Source: Syngnathus acus
Taxonomy: Eukaryota > Chordata > Actinopteri > Syngnathiformes > Syngnathidae
Direction: 5' to 3'
Assembly (NCBI RefSeq): GCF_901709675.1
Contig: NC_051089.1
Coordinates: 16,171,976 to 16,235,975, forward strand
Length of the DNA stretch: 64,000 nt
This document shows, in pieces, positions 12,701-21,928 of this stretch (position 1 is its first letter; each line of letters starts with the position of its first letter). Under the pieces are notes generated by a model that saw only the letters and a program-made list of their open reading frames with translations, had not been told where the DNA came from and made no database searches. Position numbers and translations under genes: made by a program.

Positions 12701-15700
12701 GAGAAGAGTCAGGAGTACAAAAGTCATAAAAGCAACAAAAGCAGAGTGTCCTTCCAGAACAGAAAACTTTGGAGTCCATTTTTAAGTGTCAACATCTGCA
12801 AATAATAATACAAAATTGATGACACCACTATTAAAAAACACATTTTCTTTAACAATTTAAGGAATTTAAGAGTCAAGCATAATAAAACCTAACACAGAAA
12901 AAGTCTAAAGTAATATGTTTATATTTTTATTTTCTTTTTTCTAAGCATAAACACACCCAATGAAAAACAACCTATCAGAGATAGAAGGTATGCGGTGTCA
13001 CTCATTTGCCAATCAAAACCAATCATTTTATAATAACACTATTTTAAACAAGTCAAAAATCACGCTTGTGCACATCAATGACAGGCGCAGCTTTGGGCAG
13101 ATCAATTTTATTACCCAAAATTTCAAATTGTACGTCATAAGAGAGATTTAAATTGAGATGTTCCACTGTATGCAGTGAGACAGCTGGGAAAACATTTAAA
13201 AGAATCATCTGAAAGAGAATGTGTGCGTAACAGACAAACTCTTCCACAGTGACGTGTTGATTTCCGAAAAGAAAATCTGTCATAGTGTGATCTGGCACGT
13301 GTGGTGGTATGTGATGGAAAAGCCATGTCACTAAAAACTTGGGAGGATATTTTAAAAACATTCTTCTCTGAAGAATGCCACACATTACTTGTATGCCGAT
13401 TCTTTGTTTTACACTATAAAAAGCTCGCAACATTCATATATCACTCAAACATTCCAGAACACAACGGCTGGATGATGCATGCAGAGTTGATGGTTACAAA
13501 CTAACATTTAACTATTTTGAATGAAAGCTTTTACTTTTGCAGCAACGCCAACTTCAGTACTCACTCCGAAACCTGTTGCTATGACAACGGCCTGTTTCTG
13601 TGGCAACAGTGGTAAATACAAAAATCAACGGGGGACTGAGTCACTTCCTGCCTCATACAATCCTTCCTCTTTTAAATCTGCAAGCCTGCTGGCGCCCCAG
13701 TCTACCCGTGCAGCAGCAAAAGCAAACATATTCAGCTGTTAACACACTCTCATGAATATGTGTGGGCAAACAAAGGAGCAGACCTCACCTGCAATGGCAT
13801 AAACTCCAGCAGCGCGTAAGTATAGAGTATTAAACCATCAGGCCGAAACTCTCTTCTCTATCCAGATACAGTCATGTAGGACAATTTTACCAGACAAGGA
13901 ATAGATAAGGACAAAAAATGAAAAGCACTCTTGCGGGTTTCACATAGCAAAGTTACGAGTTATGCATGGCGCGTTCCACGTAATTGATAGAAACCTACAA
14001 GCTAGTTGTAACCTGCTTCAAGTACATGAATGGGCCAGTACTAGACATTGAGTGAGTACTAAAGGCCTTACATGTTTTGTGAATAATCAAGTCCTACCTA
14101 TTAATGAGATCGCGAACCACAAGGTCCAATTCCAAATTTGAACAATAGCCTAGCAATACGGCATTCAAGGCCACGCTGATTCTCAAGTTATAACAAAGTT
14201 AGTTGTGACGAATTGCACCGCTGATCACTGGATTGGACTTCTTCTAGCTCTCACCTTTTCGCTTCTTCGAGATGACAGAGATACTCATAGGCCATGTTTT
14301 GCTGACGCCTCTCATCCATCTCCTCCGCCGTGAGTCGCTCCACACCATCCAGGACAGCTGGAGCATGAGTGGGATATGATAAGATGTGTTAAAAACAAAA
14401 AGATTTGCATTTGTTGGGTGGCAGAATACATAATGGAAATAACCTGCGATGAATTTAATATCATTCATTACGACATGACCTTTCTTGCTTGGTTGCATTG
14501 CCCACTTTCCACACAGCTTGCTGGCTTCTCTATAGTTCCTTACACTGAGGGAATTCACAAAGGAAGCCAAGCTCGTTTATTTGTCATCTGTGTGGCTTCT
14601 TAACGCAATTGATTTCTAGCCTGTCTGATGTGGGTATGCTTTTGTGCTTATTTACACATTGGGAAAAAAAAAAACGATGCAGTGGATGTTTATAGGGTAA
14701 TTCCCGTGAGGGTACAGAGCGCAGTAGTGTTTCATAATTGTCGGGAGGGGTTGTTTCGAAAGGGCGGGGGGTGGGGGGGAGCGATACAAGACCCCCTTTG
14801 AATCCTCTGATCATAGGTAGCCTTGAATGGCAACACAGGCTACATCAGCAGCAGATAGATCCTGCTCTCAAAAACAACTGGCAAAGTTGTGTATACATAT
14901 TCCCTCCTTGACGCCTTATGTACTTTTCATGCTCTAGTGCAAGGGTGTCAAACTCATAGACATAGTTTTTTTCGGAGGGCCATTACGACTGTCAACACCT
15001 TATATTATATTATATACAGTATAGGCTACACACCAAATTGATGAATAACAAGTTTTGAAATCATAGACTAGTGAAAACTAGTAAAACAATTAAAAAGATG
15101 AATAGTAATACAAATTGCTAGCAATTTCAATTTTTTTTTAAAGTGAATACAATTTGTAATTTTAGTATTGACAGTAGTCCATTCCAAATTTGTCTTTGCG
15201 GGCCACATAAAATGATATGGCGGGCCATAAGTGGCCCCCGGGCCTTGAATTTGACACCTGTGCTCTAGCATAAACTGCAAACTTCTTCTTTCTCGGATCA
15301 TTGACACATTACCTGTAGATTTTTAATTAACTAATGAACTTGCCAAAGTGCTGTTAATGTTTTTTTGTTTGTTTTTTACTGGAAAATAATAGCAGGCAAG
15401 ATAGTAGTGTTTAGTGTGCAAAGGAGAAAAGACAGTAACGGACAAATTACTGAACGAAAACGCGGAAGTGTGAATTAGGCTGTAAGCACGCTTCCAGGAC
15501 TCGCACAGAGCTGGGTGTGAACTCTTCATATAAATCAGACACTTTTCTCTCGTCTTCGTTGCTTTGCAAAAAAAAAGCAGACTGGCTCTCATGCGTGCAA
15601 CGTAGAGAAAAGGCGCCAGTCTGGCATCTAAAAAAAAAAAAAAAAAAAAAGCAAGCAAGAACGAAAACTTACAGCCATATCTCGGCCGCAGCCCGTCTGT

Positions 15701-15718
15701 CTCGTCTGAAGTTGACAT
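113..15718 (-). CDS. iqgap1: IQGAP scaffold protein, N-terminal part (four 5' exons; 3' end lies left of the window), best match iqgap1
   Basis: Coding exons in gene order are 15673-15718, 14255-14357, 1527-1683 and 113-190. All junctions are GT-AG and the phases join in frame. The protein starts MSTSDETDGLRPRYG, continues through LTAEEMDERRQQNMAYEYLC and LPPTTELEEGLRNGVYLAKL, and reaches TGLHFRHTDNVIQWLNAM before running off the window: about 128 residues covering the N-terminal leader and the first half of the calponin-homology (actin-binding) domain. IQGAPs are cortical scaffolds linking actin, Cdc42/Rac and calmodulin. The segments VLDxxERL, LKKIYDREQTRYKATG and DNVIQWLNAM resemble IQGAP1 more than IQGAP2 (which I recall as TVQWLRAM), and the chromosome-15-like neighbours agree. 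The second intron is about 12.6 kb and carries most of the transposon remnants at 1.7-14.2 kb. The start was chosen because the exon 1/exon 2 junction restores the family's RYGSV sequence. An upstream in-frame ATG at 15740-15742 would add eight residues and is unlikely. Confidence 0.93.
926..1425 (+). mobile_element. LINE (L2-like) 3' end fragment
   Basis: The plus strand carries decayed coding sequence of the LINE reverse-transcriptase C-terminus. Matches include a CTGCAGCTCATTCAGAAC start (LLQLIQNTAA-like) and later WNKLP-like and NAFTSRFKTMLF-like blocks around 1110-1190. An AT-rich 3' UTR follows, ending AAATAAAGGTGTTTTGA. It lies in the iqgap1 intron between the two leftmost exons. Confidence 0.6.
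1691..4355. other. IQGAP intron 2, first unique part
   Basis: AT-rich intronic sequence between the exon at 1527-1683 and the hAT element at 4356. Short reading frames occur, but none has exon boundaries or a recognisable domain. I see no gene. Confidence 0.6.
4356..5170. mobile_element. Non-autonomous hAT transposon carrying a BED zinc-finger remnant, 815 bp
   Basis: Perfect 13-bp inverted ends (tagggatgcaccg ... cggtgcatcccta) are flanked by an identical 8-bp target duplication ttctaaac (4348-4355 and 5171-5178), diagnostic of hAT. The subterminal sequence is repeated CGGTTTTCGG/CCGAAAA motifs. At about 4528-4618 a frame reads MSAVWTDFTISEKDPRIAIC and then KTCNAEISRG, the start of a BED-type zinc finger as found at the N-terminus of hAT/ZBED transposases. 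The catalytic part is deleted. Confidence 0.93.
5568..6371. mobile_element. TA-flanked MITE-like element with a 196-bp internal duplication
   Basis: Inverted ends ctgtattttctggactataa ... ttatagtccggaaaatacag are flanked by TA on both sides (5566-5567 and 6372-6373). Subterminal repeats of GCGACTTATA(C/G)TC are present at both ends. Inside, a block starting gcctgtggaataattggaac recurs (from about 5759 and about 5955), so the interior is a decayed tandem duplication with a 196-bp period. The short peptide ACGIIGTATDES in each copy could be a trace of a pogo-type transposase C-terminus. That assignment is weak; the TA duplication fits it. Confidence 0.75.
8213..9173. mobile_element. TA-flanked MITE-like element related to the one at 5568, with a nested SINE
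   Basis: Ends ccgttttttt ccatgtataa / ttatacatgg aaaaaaacgg are flanked by TA (8211-8212 and 9174-9175). Inner copies of GGTGCG(C/T)ATTATACATGG occur at both ends. The architecture matches the 5568 element (C-C/T-GTATTTT-like start, then repeated subterminal GCG...TATA motifs), but the sequence is a different family. A SINE-like insertion occupies roughly 8786-9062. Confidence 0.7.
8786..9062 (+). mobile_element. SINE-like retroposon nested in the TA-flanked element
   Basis: A stretch of clearly different, GC-richer composition begins near ccgggtcataccaaagacta. It passes through ttgcctccctgcttggcact and caaatttcaccacaccca and ends gtgtgtgacgatcattggga followed by an A-rich tail. The same 3' end recurs at 25357-25407, showing a dispersed family that I recall from other fish genomes. 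The exact left end and target duplication are not clear. Confidence 0.6.
9300..9360. repeat. (GT)n / GTGC-rich simple repeat
   Basis: Imperfect TG and TGCG repeats. Confidence 0.8.
9510..9689. mobile_element. Pogo/Tigger-like terminal fragment
   Basis: Ends aaccgcgatgtagcgaggga followed by ttactg, similar to the fragment at 1-48. It is followed directly by a TG/TATG/TA microsatellite. Only one end is recognisable. Confidence 0.45.
9690..9800. repeat. Composite (TG)n(TATG)n(TA)n microsatellite
   Basis: TG repeats change to TATG and then to long TA repeats with a TATATG break. Long apparent reading frames on both strands here are artefacts of the repeat. Confidence 0.95.
9801..14230. other. 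IQGAP intron 2, last part
   Basis: AT-rich intronic sequence ending at the acceptor side of the exon at 14255. It has small AT repeats (for example ATAATA at 12570) but no recognisable exon or full transposon. Confidence 0.55.
14940..15262. mobile_element. Short hAT-type MITE (family with GGGTGTCAAACTCA ends), 323 bp
   Basis: Starts caagggtgtcaaactcat and ends ttgaatttgacacctgtg, i.e. imperfect inverted ends. The flanks ctctagtg (14932-14939) and ctctagca (15263-15270) are an 8-bp target duplication with two changes. The interior shares gagggccatta(c/t)gactgtcaa and gcgggccacataaaatgat with the copies at 35107 and 40156. It lies in IQGAP intron 1. Confidence 0.8.
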
Positions 15719-16060
15719 CCTCCTCTCTTGACAAACGTCCACCTTCTATACTCCGAGATTCACTTCAAACTCCAAACTCGAAAACTTAATTCAAGCAAAA
15801 GAAAACCGGCAAGGACCTTTCGGCCCTCTTGTTACTTCACTGCACACTTGGAGTTGAAACTTTTTTTTCTTCTTCTTCTCCTTCAAACCTCACTTGTGTC
15901 ACTGGGTGTGTTCTTCCTAATCCAAAAGTATGCGTTTCAGGAAACGGAGTACTGAAAGCTCTCCTACGGGCGATACCTGACGGCGCAGCGACTCCTGCTG
16001 TCTGACACAGCAAGTCCTACTCAAAGAAAAAAAACAGTTGTTCGACTTCTTCTATTTTGC
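15719..16060 (-). promoter_or_regulatory. Probable 5' UTR / promoter-proximal region of the IQGAP gene
   Basis: The interval lies directly upstream of the IQGAP start codon. It is richer in CG dinucleotides than the surrounding AT-rich DNA and has a pyrimidine-rich run (TTC/CTT repeats near 15860-15885, plus strand). No TATA box was recognised, as is common for a housekeeping scaffold gene. The transcription start cannot be placed from sequence alone, so the boundaries are approximate. Confidence 0.35.
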
Positions 16061-17180
16061 TGAATTATCTTACTCGTAAGAACAAATATCGTATTATTAT
16101 TATTATTTATCTTATATTCAAAACACTTTAGGATTTATCAACATCAAAGATCTCAATGCCATTTGAGCCTTCGAAGATATCAAAGCCATTCAAATGAAAT
16201 GAAAGATATTGCGTCTTCAATTATCCAAACATTTATCATCTTGAAATGTGCAGAAAAGATGGAGTAGCTGGATGGAGACAACCCACACGAGAATAAAAAC
16301 ACGTACACGCGACTTCTGGGCCTCTCAATTATTAATTTTCACTCAAGCAGTCTAGCTTCTGTTTTTTGTTCAAGGATCATGTGACAACTGGTCGACCTTC
16401 TAACTGGGACCCAGCCTGGAACTACATCGTAGTCCCTCTTCTACTTTTCTGTTTCACTGGTTCTACATTTTACAGCTGTCACTGTAAAAATAATTAAATA
16501 GTTAAATACAAATACTACATCAATACCTTCACTAGCACATACTGTTTTATTTCTTTGGATTTTATTCATCTGGAAATATTTGCTTCCTATAGCAGATAAT
16601 GGTCTTGTTGACGATGCGAAATATTTCATTTCAGCCATTCAGCTTTATCACTCAAATGTCCATCAATACTGCCTGTCCTCATTGGGGTCACGGATGAACT
16701 GGAGCAAATTCCAGTTGACTTTGGGCAAGACAAATTATTCATCCAGAAAAACAAATATTTGCTTCTCATTCCTGTAAATTTGGAGTCTTCAATTACCCTA
16801 ACATGCATGTAGGGAATGAGTTGGGAAGTAACGTTGTGTTTTTTCTTTCTTTTTTAAATGTTGGACTAGTATTCTTTTTTTTATGTGGCTTCCTGTTTAA
16901 AGCATCAAATAAGAATTTCTGCCTGTTTGCAACCAAATTTGATTGCGTATAAAATTCTGAACATTGTAATTTTGATTGCACCTGACATTGATTGTTTTAC
17001 AGATTTGCTACAGAATACCGATTTCTCTCTCTCACAAGAGGTTGATTTCTTGTAACCAGTTATTGATGGTTGCAAGTAGGACGGAGGCTAATGTGATTGG
17101 TGGCACGTCAACCAAGACCTAGTGAGGAATTTACTGCTGTCACTGTCCCCAAGGGCCAAAACAATCACACAAAACCAATC
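16061..17180. other. Intergenic DNA between IQGAP and cart-A, left part
   Basis: Unique AT-rich sequence with no supported gene. Open frames here are short and lack splice context or domains. Confidence 0.6.
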
Positions 17181-17205
17181 TTTGTTGGACCCCCTGTAAT
17201 ATTGG

Positions 17206-17208
17206 ACC

Positions 17209-17239
<31 letters not shown>

Positions 17240-17248
17240 ACACACACA
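17206..17248. repeat. Poly(C) run followed by (CA)n
   Basis: About 19 C bases directly followed by CA repeats: a composite microsatellite prone to length variation. Confidence 0.95.
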
Positions 17249-17559
17249 AAAAACGACATGTCACTGTTGAAAGCAAATTAATAATTGGATGAATAAAGAT
17301 TTCCTTCAACTAAACCAAAACAAAACTGAGGTCCCTGTTTTGACAATACAGAGTGTTGCCGTTAGTAAACACTTACCTTGCCTGTGGCCACATCTTCATT
17401 TTTGTGTCAGGGCAATGCTAGTTTATTGTGTTTTGGACTGTGTTGTGCCTCGCTGGGTACTCTGACGAACGGAGCTGCCATGCCCCCGGCGCATTTTGCA
17501 ATCTGATGGCAAAAAGTAGACTATACGATAAATCTGCTAGAAGCGGGTCTAAGTGGAGT

Positions 17560-18028
17560 GATTTTGGAGGATTTGTCCGGACGGCGTTACAGAGCACTGT
17601 ACACCAAAACCAGTAGACAGACACAGCTTCTTCCCCCAGGCTGTCGCTCTGATGAACTCACACCACTCATAGAGTCTCAGAGTCATTACTGTGCAATAAT
17701 ATCCTGCTCTCGATGCTTTACCTTTGGATTGTCCATATTATGTGTCCTCTCTGCATCCATTGCAGCCTGGTCATCCTGGAAGAGGGATCCTCCCATCTGT
17801 GGTCTCTTCTCAAGGTTTCTTATTTTCCCTAGTAGGAGTTTTGAGTTTTCCTTGCCCTCCTGGGAGTTTAAGAACAGGGGATGTTTGAGAATAATTGTCA
17901 ATTTCTGCACGTTGTCCTGAATGTTGTTAGCTACATAAATGTTGTACAGAGGCCGAGATGTACCGGAGTCAAATTCCTTGTTTGGAATGCTCAAACTTGG
18001 CAAATAAAGATTGATTTGATTTGATTTA
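17560..18028 (+). mobile_element. LINE 3' end fragment with (TTGAT)n tail
   Basis: Begins with a peptide reminiscent of LINE RT C-termini (YRALYTKTSRQTQLLPPGCR). A 3' UTR follows (ctcccatctgtggtctcttc), ending in caaataaag and ttgatttgatttgattt, the tandem tail typical of CR1/L2-type non-LTR elements. 5'-truncated. Confidence 0.55.
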
Positions 18029-18029
18029 G

Positions 18030-19400
18030 TAATTTGATTTGAGACGCAGTCAGCATCTGTGGTGGATGTCATTGTATTTTATTCATAAACATGACAACAA
18101 CGTGGGACAATCCATCAGAAGCATTGTAGAAATCAATTTATTGAGCAAATTATCATCGGTATCATCGTAAAAATGTTTTATAGCACTCCCAGTGCTATGG
18201 AGGGAGGGGTGGTCTGCAATTGTCTACATCACATTCACGTACCCCAGAGAGTCAATTTATCCATTCACAATGTCAAGCACTTTGTGCGCTTCGACCACCC
18301 AGACAGAATGAGGGGAGCCGCTTTGATTAGCCGGAAGTTGACTGACTTCCATGACCTTTCCACCCATTCTAGTCAAGTAAAATGTCAACAGAAGAATGTC
18401 TCGTTGAGTAGACATCCGATTTCTTGAGCGCCGCAACTTTCTCTTTGCATTCAAGACATGTCACATTCCGACTCCTGATTTTCTTGGTTGTTTGTGTTGT
18501 TTCTCATCATGGCAGGTTTGGGAAAAAGACATTGATAAGATGTTGTGACCTTTGACTTGGGGCATTTCCGTGCCCTGTGCAAGTTTAGCATACATCACGG
18601 TCTAATGCAGTTTTCTTTCTTTTGGTATTTTCGTAGAAGGGCGCAGGTAAACATGCATTTGCATCGTTGTGAAAGTAAGCACAGCCTATTTACCTCCTGG
18701 TCAATGAAAGCGGCTCCATTCATTCCCGTTAAAGTCCACACAGTCTTTGACATTGTAGAAGCAGAAATAGGAATAATAATTGCTAGAATTGATTTCTCCA
18801 CTGATTCAGAGGATTTAATGCACGCTGTTGTCATGTGAATGAAGTACGATGACATCCACCATACATATCTGCAGAGTACAGAATCTGTCTGCCTGCACTC
18901 CGGAGTTAAAAATGAGTCTCCAGTGTAAATACAAAACATTGTCAAGTATGTATATATGTGACCGAGCTGTAAAATATGTGGGCTGCAAATGGCCACTGGC
19001 CCGTGACGCTGAGCTCCCGTTTTAAAGGATTTAAAATAAATCATCAATGATTTAAAAAAAAAAAAAAAAAATTCTTGACTTTGCTTTTAAATTTCTTTTC
19101 CGTTTGTGAATGGTCTTAAATGTTGTATTTTATTTAAATGTGCTGCATAAAAAAAGCTGACTTGCCTTGGTTAATAAGTCATCATCATCATCATCATCAT
19201 CGTCTCAATAACAACACAATTAAAACGTGTATTTTAATGTGTTAACCACAGTAACAATTGTGTTTAAAAAAAAAATTGTCAATGACGATGGTGGTGATGA
19301 AGATGTGATAAGATGATGACAGCATAATATGGTCAAATCCTGACGCCTTCTGATAACATCCACCCCATCCATAGCAGGCCTAAATTGCGAGAACACTTCT
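18030..19400. other. Intergenic DNA upstream of cart-A
   Basis: No gene recognised. It includes a poly(A) run near 19053-19070, an (ATC)n repeat at 19180-19201 and otherwise unique sequence. Regulatory elements for cart-A may lie here, but none can be shown. Confidence 0.5.
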
Positions 19401-19420
19401 GCCTGCCGCAGTGGCCTTTT

Positions 19421-19446
19421 GGGCGGGGCCACGAGTCTGTATAAGA
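19421..19446 (+). promoter_or_regulatory. cart-A core promoter: GC box and TATA box
   Basis: A GC box (gggcggggcc, 19421-19430) is followed by a TATA-type sequence (tataaga, 19440-19446), about 130 bp upstream of the cart-A ATG. This predicts transcription starting near 19470 with a 5' UTR of about 105 bases. A CRE-like tcacgtca lies just downstream, around 19478, in the expected 5' UTR. The CRE-like reading is inference from the motif alone. Confidence 0.6.
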
Positions 19447-19575
19447 GGGCAGAATTCATCCGACCGTTGGACATTTTCACGTCAACCTGTTCACGACTTG
19501 TCCTCCTTCACTTGTCCCGCCCCCTTTCTCAGTGCGACCTCGGCGCTCCTCCGTCCACCAAGCAGGACCAGAACC

Positions 19576-21186
19576 ATGGAGAGTTCCGCTGTTCTCCGCG
19601 CGCTGATGCTGGTGAGCCTGCTCGTCCTCTTGTGTCATGGCCAGACGTCCCAGGAAGTGTCTGTTGAGGACATGGAAGGAGACAGAGGCGAACCAGGAGC
19701 GGACCGAGACTTGGTCAGTGTAGCTACACTACTGTATAACTCTATAATGTATCTATTTTGTTTAAGTGTTAATGTGAATTTTGGAATGTTGTCTTTTGAA
19801 AAGAGAAGAAACAAAACCCACCTATTTTTTGGAATACCTCAAGTTGTGTACACATATTTTTAATATACAAAATATTACATGGCATAAAAATTACAAATAC
19901 TCTTTCTTCGTGCATATCCAGTGCTCAAAACTACACAAGTACATTGAATATTTCTATGATATTAATTTTCAAAATGTATAAACCAACAATAAGAAATAAT
20001 ATCTGGAATAGCAAGTAATGAATTTTTTTTTTCTGTATTCTCTTTAACATAAATTCATACAATCACTTCTTTGCCACTTTGTCATTTTTCAGCCATAAAA
20101 AAGTTCCTCCAAATTGAAACCAGTTATAAATACGCTTTCTCACTGCACGAATATCCTGTGCTCAAAATTTATGCTTGCACTGTAAATAGATTTCAATGGT
20201 GACAATAATTTATATAAAAAAAATAATACAAATCAGGAATCACTCATATTTCTTCGTCACCATTTCGAACACAAGTTTTTACAATAATTGTTCTTTGTCA
20301 TAAAGAAATCCCTACAACTTGCCATGCTATGATTAATTTTCCTATGTATGCCCGCGACCCTCATGAGGAAAAGGTTAAGAGGTGTCAGTATGACCATACA
20401 GACGACTTTATTTTGACCCATCTCCCACATATAGTCACCCAATAATCTGTTCTGTTCTGTTCTGTTTTGTTCTGTTCCGTTCTGTTCTGTTCTGTTCTCT
20501 TCTGTTCTGGTGATCTTGCTGAGCAGGTCGAAGCACTGGATGTTTTGCTGGGCAGGATGCATAATCGGATTTCCACAGAAAAGAGAGGCAGTATCCCGCT
20601 GGTAAGGCAATGTATTGACACATTTATGCAAATGAGCCCATGATACAAATCCACCGTGTTTTCTGTAATAAAAGGTCGAGTCCAATGCAGCCACCAGTCA
20701 ATGCTCATTTAGTGTGATGTGTTTCCTTCACTGTTGCTAATTAAAGCTGTGAGTTGCCAGCCTAATTAAAAGATAAAGTAAACAGACTGTCTGAGCGTCG
20801 TAGTTACAGAGCAAGTTAGATTGCTTTTCACACCAAATTTGTTAAGATGGAAAAAAAAAGTTCTCTTTCAGTTCTCTTGAAACAAATACAAAAAAAACTG
20901 AATTTCAAATCAAGCAGACCAAGAATTGTTTATTTCACTTATTTCACTGACCAATTCTTGTTGGTCATAGAATCAATCCAATGAAACCTGTGAAAGTGAA
21001 CATATTGAAAATTTGTAGTTGATTTGACATATGCGTGTGTGCATGTGTGTTTTATTGTTATCTGTGTTATACCCTTAGTGTGGGATGGGCGACCGTTGTG
21101 CCATGAAGTTCGGGCCACGAATCGGAAAGCTCTGCGACTGCAGCAGAGGAGCCAATTGCAATTCCTACCTGCTCAAGTGCATCTGA
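19576..21186 (+). CDS. cart: CART neuropeptide precursor, divergent paralog (cart-A), complete, 106 aa
   Basis: Three exons: 19576-19713, 20527-20601 and 21079-21186, with both introns in phase 0, exactly as in the second copy at 38.4 kb. Residues 1-22 form a hydrophobic signal peptide (ALMLVSLLVLLCHG). Residues 23-46 are an acidic spacer (SVEDMEGDRGEPGADRDL). Exon 2 encodes a shortened linker (VEALDVLL...STEKRGSIPL). Exon 3 encodes the CART knot, starting CGMGDRCAMKF and ending NSYLLKCI, with all six cysteines at knot positions 1, 7, 19, 21, 27 and 34. CART peptides are secreted anorexigenic neuropeptides matured by prohormone convertases. The KR at residues 65-66 is kept. The upstream dibasic pair of typical CART (KR, present in cart-B) is replaced by Asn-Arg at residues 59-60. 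The first ATG downstream of the TATA box gives the signal peptide. The family is certain; which of the several teleost cart numbers applies is not decided. Confidence 0.93.
20446..20510 (+). repeat. (TCTGT)n pentanucleotide microsatellite at the 3' end of cart-A intron 1
   Basis: About 13 units of TCTGT with a few substitutions (TTTGT, TCCGT, TCTCT). The array ends about 17 bases before exon 2 of cart-A, whose acceptor AG is 20525-20526. It is therefore a long uridine/cytidine-rich tract in the transcript at the place where a polypyrimidine tract would be. Confidence 0.9.
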
Positions 21187-21879
21187 ATCATTTGCAATAT
21201 GAAAGTTATGTCTGCAGGAATGTGCACATTTTCAAAACTGTTCTATTGTTCTATTCTGTTGTAGGCCTACTGTGCCCTCATTAACTGTACGTTATGCATT
21301 GTGGTTGTCTTCATGTTGGATGTCCAGCATGAGTTGATAGTGTGTAGCATGTAAGTGTTTCACATTCAGTAAACATTTTGAATTTAAGATTGAATTTTAT
21401 TCGGACAGAATTATGTTGACATACAAAGTTCAAAGGATAATGAATAATACATACATACATAAAAACATAAATGCACTTAAATATAATCTTAATAATTATT
21501 CAACTGAATATTACTGCGGTTTGTATAATACACAAGGAAGTGTACTTAGCTGGAAGGTGATCCCTCAGCACATACAGTAAAAGGGTGATATCGGCCCATG
21601 CATGCATCACAGTCCTCACATTGACACATTTTAATTATATACACACACAGGCAAACAGCATCATTCTTGTTGTTGTTCTTATCTGACAATTGTAATCATT
21701 TACAAAAAACGAATAAAAAAATGAAAAGCAATTTGTTAGTAGCGTGGTGCCATAAATTCCCATTCACTGTGCTTAGCAAATCAACCTGCACTTGACTGCA
21801 TACTGTAAAAAAATGGTGAGGAAATGTTTTTCCACTCAGAAATTCATTTTATGAGGAGAGTTTATGAAGTCTACTAGTT

Positions 21880-21880
21880 T

Positions 21881-21927
<47 letters not shown>
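21880..21927. repeat. (AATC)n tetranucleotide microsatellite
   Basis: About 12 perfect AATC units. Confidence 0.95.

Positions 21928-21928
<1 letters not shown>

Noticed and set aside
113-15718. Assignment of the leftmost gene to iqgap2
   Set aside because: CARTPT lies near IQGAP2 in human, which made this tempting. However, the motifs DNVIQWLNAM, YDREQTRYKATG and GSVLD match IQGAP1, and TUBGCP4/TP53BP1 linkage also points to the IQGAP1 chromosome. Only full-length sequence can settle it.
19411-19863. Extending cart-A upstream to the ATG at 19411 or downstream into intron 1
   Set aside because: ATG 19411 lies upstream of the TATA box. Frame beyond 19713 is intron, as shown by the matched phase-0 donor and the in-frame join to exon 2.
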